From positions 1-29,829 of IMG/VR virus record IMGVR_UViG_3300034072_000396: a DNA stretch of 29,829 nt. One strand, given 5' to 3'. The notes beneath the pieces were generated by a model, which ran no database searches, was not told the DNA's origin, and saw only the letters and a list, made by a program, of their open reading frames with translations. Within the stretch, counting starts at the first letter, position 1, and the number at the start of each line of letters is the position of its first letter. Of this stretch, positions 28,019 to 29,829 are shown piece by piece. The stretch is from a virus. The translations under genes were made by a program, and so were the position numbers.

Positions 28019-28580
28019 AGACGATGTACCTTGATAGTCGCTGTGTCACACGTGGTCGCATCTGTAGGATGGCCTTGGAGAATGCCACGCCTGCATCGGT
28101 CTCTGTGATGGCCGACACACCGAAGCGCTCCGCATCAGCAGCCCATGGTGTTTCGTAGTACAGTTCCTTCACCATCTCGTAAGCGCACAGCTGCACGTCC
28201 TGCGGCACCGTAGCATACCCTGCTGTTAGATCGATCTTGTAGTACCTGGCAGCGAAGCCGTTGGAAGCATACAGACTGTAGCCATCCACGGATGGCATGA
28301 CGTAATAGCCAGAGCCTACCACCCACGCCTCGCTTGGATCGCTGCGCGTGGACACCGTAGTGAGCGCCACAGTCGTCGTGTAAGGCAGGCGCATGATCTG
28401 TCTGTTGTTGCCTTCCATGTACCGCGTCACCGCCTTCTGTGCGATGGGCTGATTGCAGATGCCGTCGATCTCTTCGCTGACCATGTCAATCAGCCTGTCA
28501 ATCATGGCGTCGTGCGTGGTGTCGCTGGCTGCTATGTTGAGCCAGTCGCTCTTCAGGATCGCTCGTGATACTATTGCCAT
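28008..28580 (-). CDS. HK97 gp6-like head completion/connector protein
   Basis: The 190-residue product begins 'AILKSDWLNIAASDTTHDAM' and continues 'IDRLIDMVSEEIDGICNQPI', the helical start of gp6/gp15-type ring proteins. A beta section follows ('MRLPYTTTVALTTV'). 'IDLTAGYATVPQDVQLCAYE' is a hallmark of the family. It would form the ring under the portal that retains DNA. Directly upstream lies the endolysin (TGATG junction), which is an uncommon neighbour. Confidence 0.85.
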   Translation of the reverse strand: MAIVSRAILKSDWLNIAASDTTHDAMIDRLIDMVSEEIDGICNQPIAQKAVTRYMEGNNRQIMRLPYTTTVALTTVSTRSDPSEAWVVGSGYYVMPSVDGYSLYASNGFAARYYKIDLTAGYATVPQDVQLCAYEMVKELYYETPWAADAERFGVSAITETDAGVAFSKAILQMRPRVTQRLSRYIVYGV

Positions 28581-29143
28581 CAGGCCACCTCATGACGAAA
28601 CAGGAACTCATACACGACGTCATCGTCATCACTGAGGTGCTTTGGCAGTCGGTAGTCCAGCACTTGCGTGTGTGCGAACTTGCGAACGTTCACCTCATCA
28701 GACTGGTTGCCTCCGAGCACGTACACGTAGAATGCATCCTCACCGACCTTAAAGCCTACGTGTCCACCGCCTTTGCGTTTCATGACCACCACGCAGCCGT
28801 TCGGGCGGAAGTCATCACAAGGCACGCCCCACCCAGACCATGAGCGTGCCGCAGCTGAGTCCGTGCCTTTGTAGCCTGCCTGCTCGATGCACCAGTTAAC
28901 AAAGGAGGAACACCACGGCACGCTGTCCTGCGTGGCTTTGAGAGACGTGGTCGCATGGTACTCCACGATGCGGTCATTGTTGCCAGAGCCTGCAACCTCT
29001 TTGACGCCTTGCTCACCTTCTGCGATCGTGTGCCAGCTGAACTTCATGTCCGTGCGTGGCGTCACAGTCCAGGTAGTTTGGGCTTGCGTCTGTTCAGCTT
29101 TTCGTTCGCCATCTTTAGTGCGAACATCTTGATTTGCAGCCAT
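28580..29143 (-). CDS. endolysin, CHAP/NlpC-P60-type peptidoglycan peptidase (TIGR02594-like)
   Basis: The 187-residue enzyme cleaves peptide cross-links of the cell wall for lysis. The catalytic triad is visible as Cys78 (VPWCSSFVNW), His128 (GGGHVGF) and Asn146 (VLGGNQSDEV). 'AARSWSGWGVPCDDFRPNG' between them matches the TIGR02594 family. The N-terminal ~30 residues are charged and overlap the preceding tiny ORF. No signal peptide is present, so release depends on the holin encoded just upstream. GAGAGG lies about 8 nt before the ATG. Confidence 0.93.
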   Translation of the reverse strand: MAANQDVRTKDGERKAEQTQAQTTWTVTPRTDMKFSWHTIAEGEQGVKEVAGSGNNDRIVEYHATTSLKATQDSVPWCSSFVNWCIEQAGYKGTDSAAARSWSGWGVPCDDFRPNGCVVVMKRKGGGHVGFKVGEDAFYVYVLGGNQSDEVNVRKFAHTQVLDYRLPKHLSDDDDVVYEFLFRHEVA

Positions 29144-29190
29144 GCTATCAGCCTCTCAATCCACGTGGGTTTATCAGTTGTTTCCTGCAT
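29062..29190 (-). CDS. possible 42-aa basic amphipathic protein overlapping holin and endolysin
   Basis: An ATG at 29188-29190 inside the holin end opens a frame of 42 residues: 'TWIERLIAWLQIKMFALKMA' followed by a basic tail 'NEKLNRRKPKLPG'. It overlaps the endolysin by 82 nt. The amphipathic helix and basic end could be a lysis accessory or membrane-active peptide. The ribosome site is poor (AAGAAAGAAG directly abutting), so it may be a shadow of the flanking genes. Confidence 0.35.
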   Translation of the reverse strand: MQETTDKPTWIERLIAWLQIKMFALKMANEKLNRRKPKLPGL

Positions 29191-29596
29191 CTTCTTTCTT
29201 AGCATCGCCAGCGAACAGTCCGACGATAAACAGACCGAGCGTGACAATAGCCATCTGCACCTCAGTGCTAATGTCTACGATGCCCAGCACATTGAGGATC
29301 GTAGCCAGGCCACCGATGATGGCACCGATTGTTGTTTTCCAGTTCTTCATCTTCGCACCTACTATTGATTTGAGAATGTACGGTGTTACTCGTACTGTTA
29401 GCTTACCTATCAACCACAGCCTGCGCAGGTGATCGCCAAAGGTCATCGGCTCTTCACGCTCTGGCACTGGTATCATCTCGACAGGGCGCTGCGGCTCTGG
29501 TGCAAACTCTGGCCGTTCTATGACCACAGGCTGCATCGGTGCCGTCGTTATACGTCCTGCTTCATCAACCTGCCACTTGCTCTTGGCTGTGTCCAT
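29174..29596 (-). CDS. holin-like protein with cytoplasmic N-terminal extension
   Basis: The 140-residue frame ends in a typical small holin: 'MKNWKTTIGAIIGGLATIL', a second hydrophobic helix 'VQMAIVTLGLFIVGLFAGDA' and a charged tail. The first ~82 residues are hydrophilic and rich in Pro and Glu ('RPEFAPEPQRPVEMIPVPER'). An internal ATG at 29348-29350 with AGGTG upstream would give a 58-residue holin. The outer ATG also has a good site (AGAGG). It sits just before the endolysin, as holins do. Which form dominates is unknown. Confidence 0.78.
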   Translation of the reverse strand: MDTAKSKWQVDEAGRITTAPMQPVVIERPEFAPEPQRPVEMIPVPEREEPMTFGDHLRRLWLIGKLTVRVTPYILKSIVGAKMKNWKTTIGAIIGGLATILNVLGIVDISTEVQMAIVTLGLFIVGLFAGDAKKEDAGNN

Positions 29597-29757
29597 TGTG
29601 TCCCTCTAATGACTACCACATCACCGATCTGTGCTGTGCGATCTTCCTGCCATACCACACCGAGCCGTGCAGGGAACTGGCTGCGATCTTCAATGGTCAC
29701 CACGTTGACCACGTGTCCAGTCTCTTCATCGATCAGCACGTATCGGGCTGGTATCAT
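29548..29757 (-). CDS. small beta-rich protein upstream of the holin
   Basis: The 69-residue product reads 'MIPARYVLIDEETGHVVNVV', 'FPARLGVVWQEDRTAQIGDV' and a basic end. Short proteins of this type (VLID-x5-VVNV, then IGD-V) recur near tail or lysis genes of many phages and resemble fibre-associated or membrane-adjacent modules. It overlaps the holin frame by 49 nt, and its ATG overlaps the upstream stop as ATGA. Function is unknown. Confidence 0.65.
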   Translation of the reverse strand: MIPARYVLIDEETGHVVNVVTIEDRSQFPARLGVVWQEDRTAQIGDVVVIRGTQWTQPRASGRLMKQDV

Positions 29758-29829
29758 TTGGTATCCTGTGCACGTTCCTGTTCAGCTCTTCGATCAGCAG
29801 CCCAGCCTCTATAGATGCTGAACACACCA
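29754..29829 (-). CDS. 3' end of an unidentified gene cut by the right edge
   Basis: The last 24 codons are present: GVFSIYRGWAADRRAEQERA, then QDTK and TGA. The stop overlaps the next ATG (ATGA), so the frame is real. The charged helical C-terminus after a short aromatic stretch would suit a small membrane or spanin-like lysis protein, but too little is visible to say. Confidence 0.55.
   Translation of the reverse strand, partial: GVFSIYRGWAADRRAEQERAQDTK

Noticed and set aside
1-29829. CRISPR arrays, tRNA genes, insertion sequences, integrase or attachment sites
   Set aside because: I looked on both strands and saw no regularly spaced repeats, cloverleaf with conserved T-loop, transposase motifs or tyrosine/serine recombinase signatures.

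Overview
This window is most of a dsDNA tailed-phage genome of the siphovirus type (HK97-fold head, long non-contractile tail). The evidence is a near-complete set of recognisable head, neck, tail, lysis, packaging and replication genes packed with 1-17 nt overlaps, mostly ATGA, TGATG or TAATG. All but one gene lie on the minus strand, so the map reads right to left. I see no integrase, excisionase, lysogeny repressor, tRNA, rRNA, CRISPR array or insertion sequence, so a virulent lifestyle is likely but not proven. The host cannot be named. Strong Shine-Dalgarno sites (AGGAGG, and GGAGGTGAT before the tape measure) and two consensus-like sigma-70 promoters point to a bacterium with conventional transcription and translation signals.

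Layout in transcription order. (1) 29829-28580: the end of an unidentified gene, a small gene, a holin-like protein, a tiny basic ORF and a CHAP/NlpC-type endolysin. (2) 28580-27046: head-tail connectors (gp6-like, gp10-like) and a probable tail terminator. (3) 27049-24862: a GT2 glycosyltransferase, the major tail protein and a polytopic membrane protein resembling GT-C glycosyltransferases, all translationally coupled. (4) 24865-15981: tail assembly chaperones, apparently joined by an unusual +1 (or -2) frameshift, then a 1461-residue tape measure and four distal tail or virion genes. (5) 15960-15085: a calcineurin-like phosphoesterase. (6) 14.7-15.1 kb: a control region with two near-identical promoter-operator blocks, a ribbon-helix-helix protein and the only plus-strand gene. 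(7) 14.04-6.35 kb: early genes, including a Gp157-like protein, a probable single-strand annealing protein, a stand-alone DnaA domain IV-like protein, paralogous small genes, an array of tiny membrane proteins, a DUF3127-like SSB, a VRR-NUC-like nuclease, replication initiators and a RepA/DnaB-type ATPase. A terminator closes this block. (8) 6168-1: TerS, DNA methyltransferase, TerL, portal-MuF fusion, a small gene, prohead protease and a major capsid protein cut by the left edge.

The left edge (mid major capsid gene) and the right edge (just upstream of lysis and connector genes) would fit together on a circular or circularly permuted map. The window is therefore probably nearly the whole genome opened inside or just after the capsid gene.

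The most novel-looking element is the pair of glycosyltransferase-like genes flanking the major tail protein, which suggests a virion glycosylation or surface-modification module. Other points of interest are the out-of-frame chaperone fusion, duplicated promoter-operators, duplicated tiny membrane-gene units, reused gene-junction cassettes and a structured leader before the replication genes.
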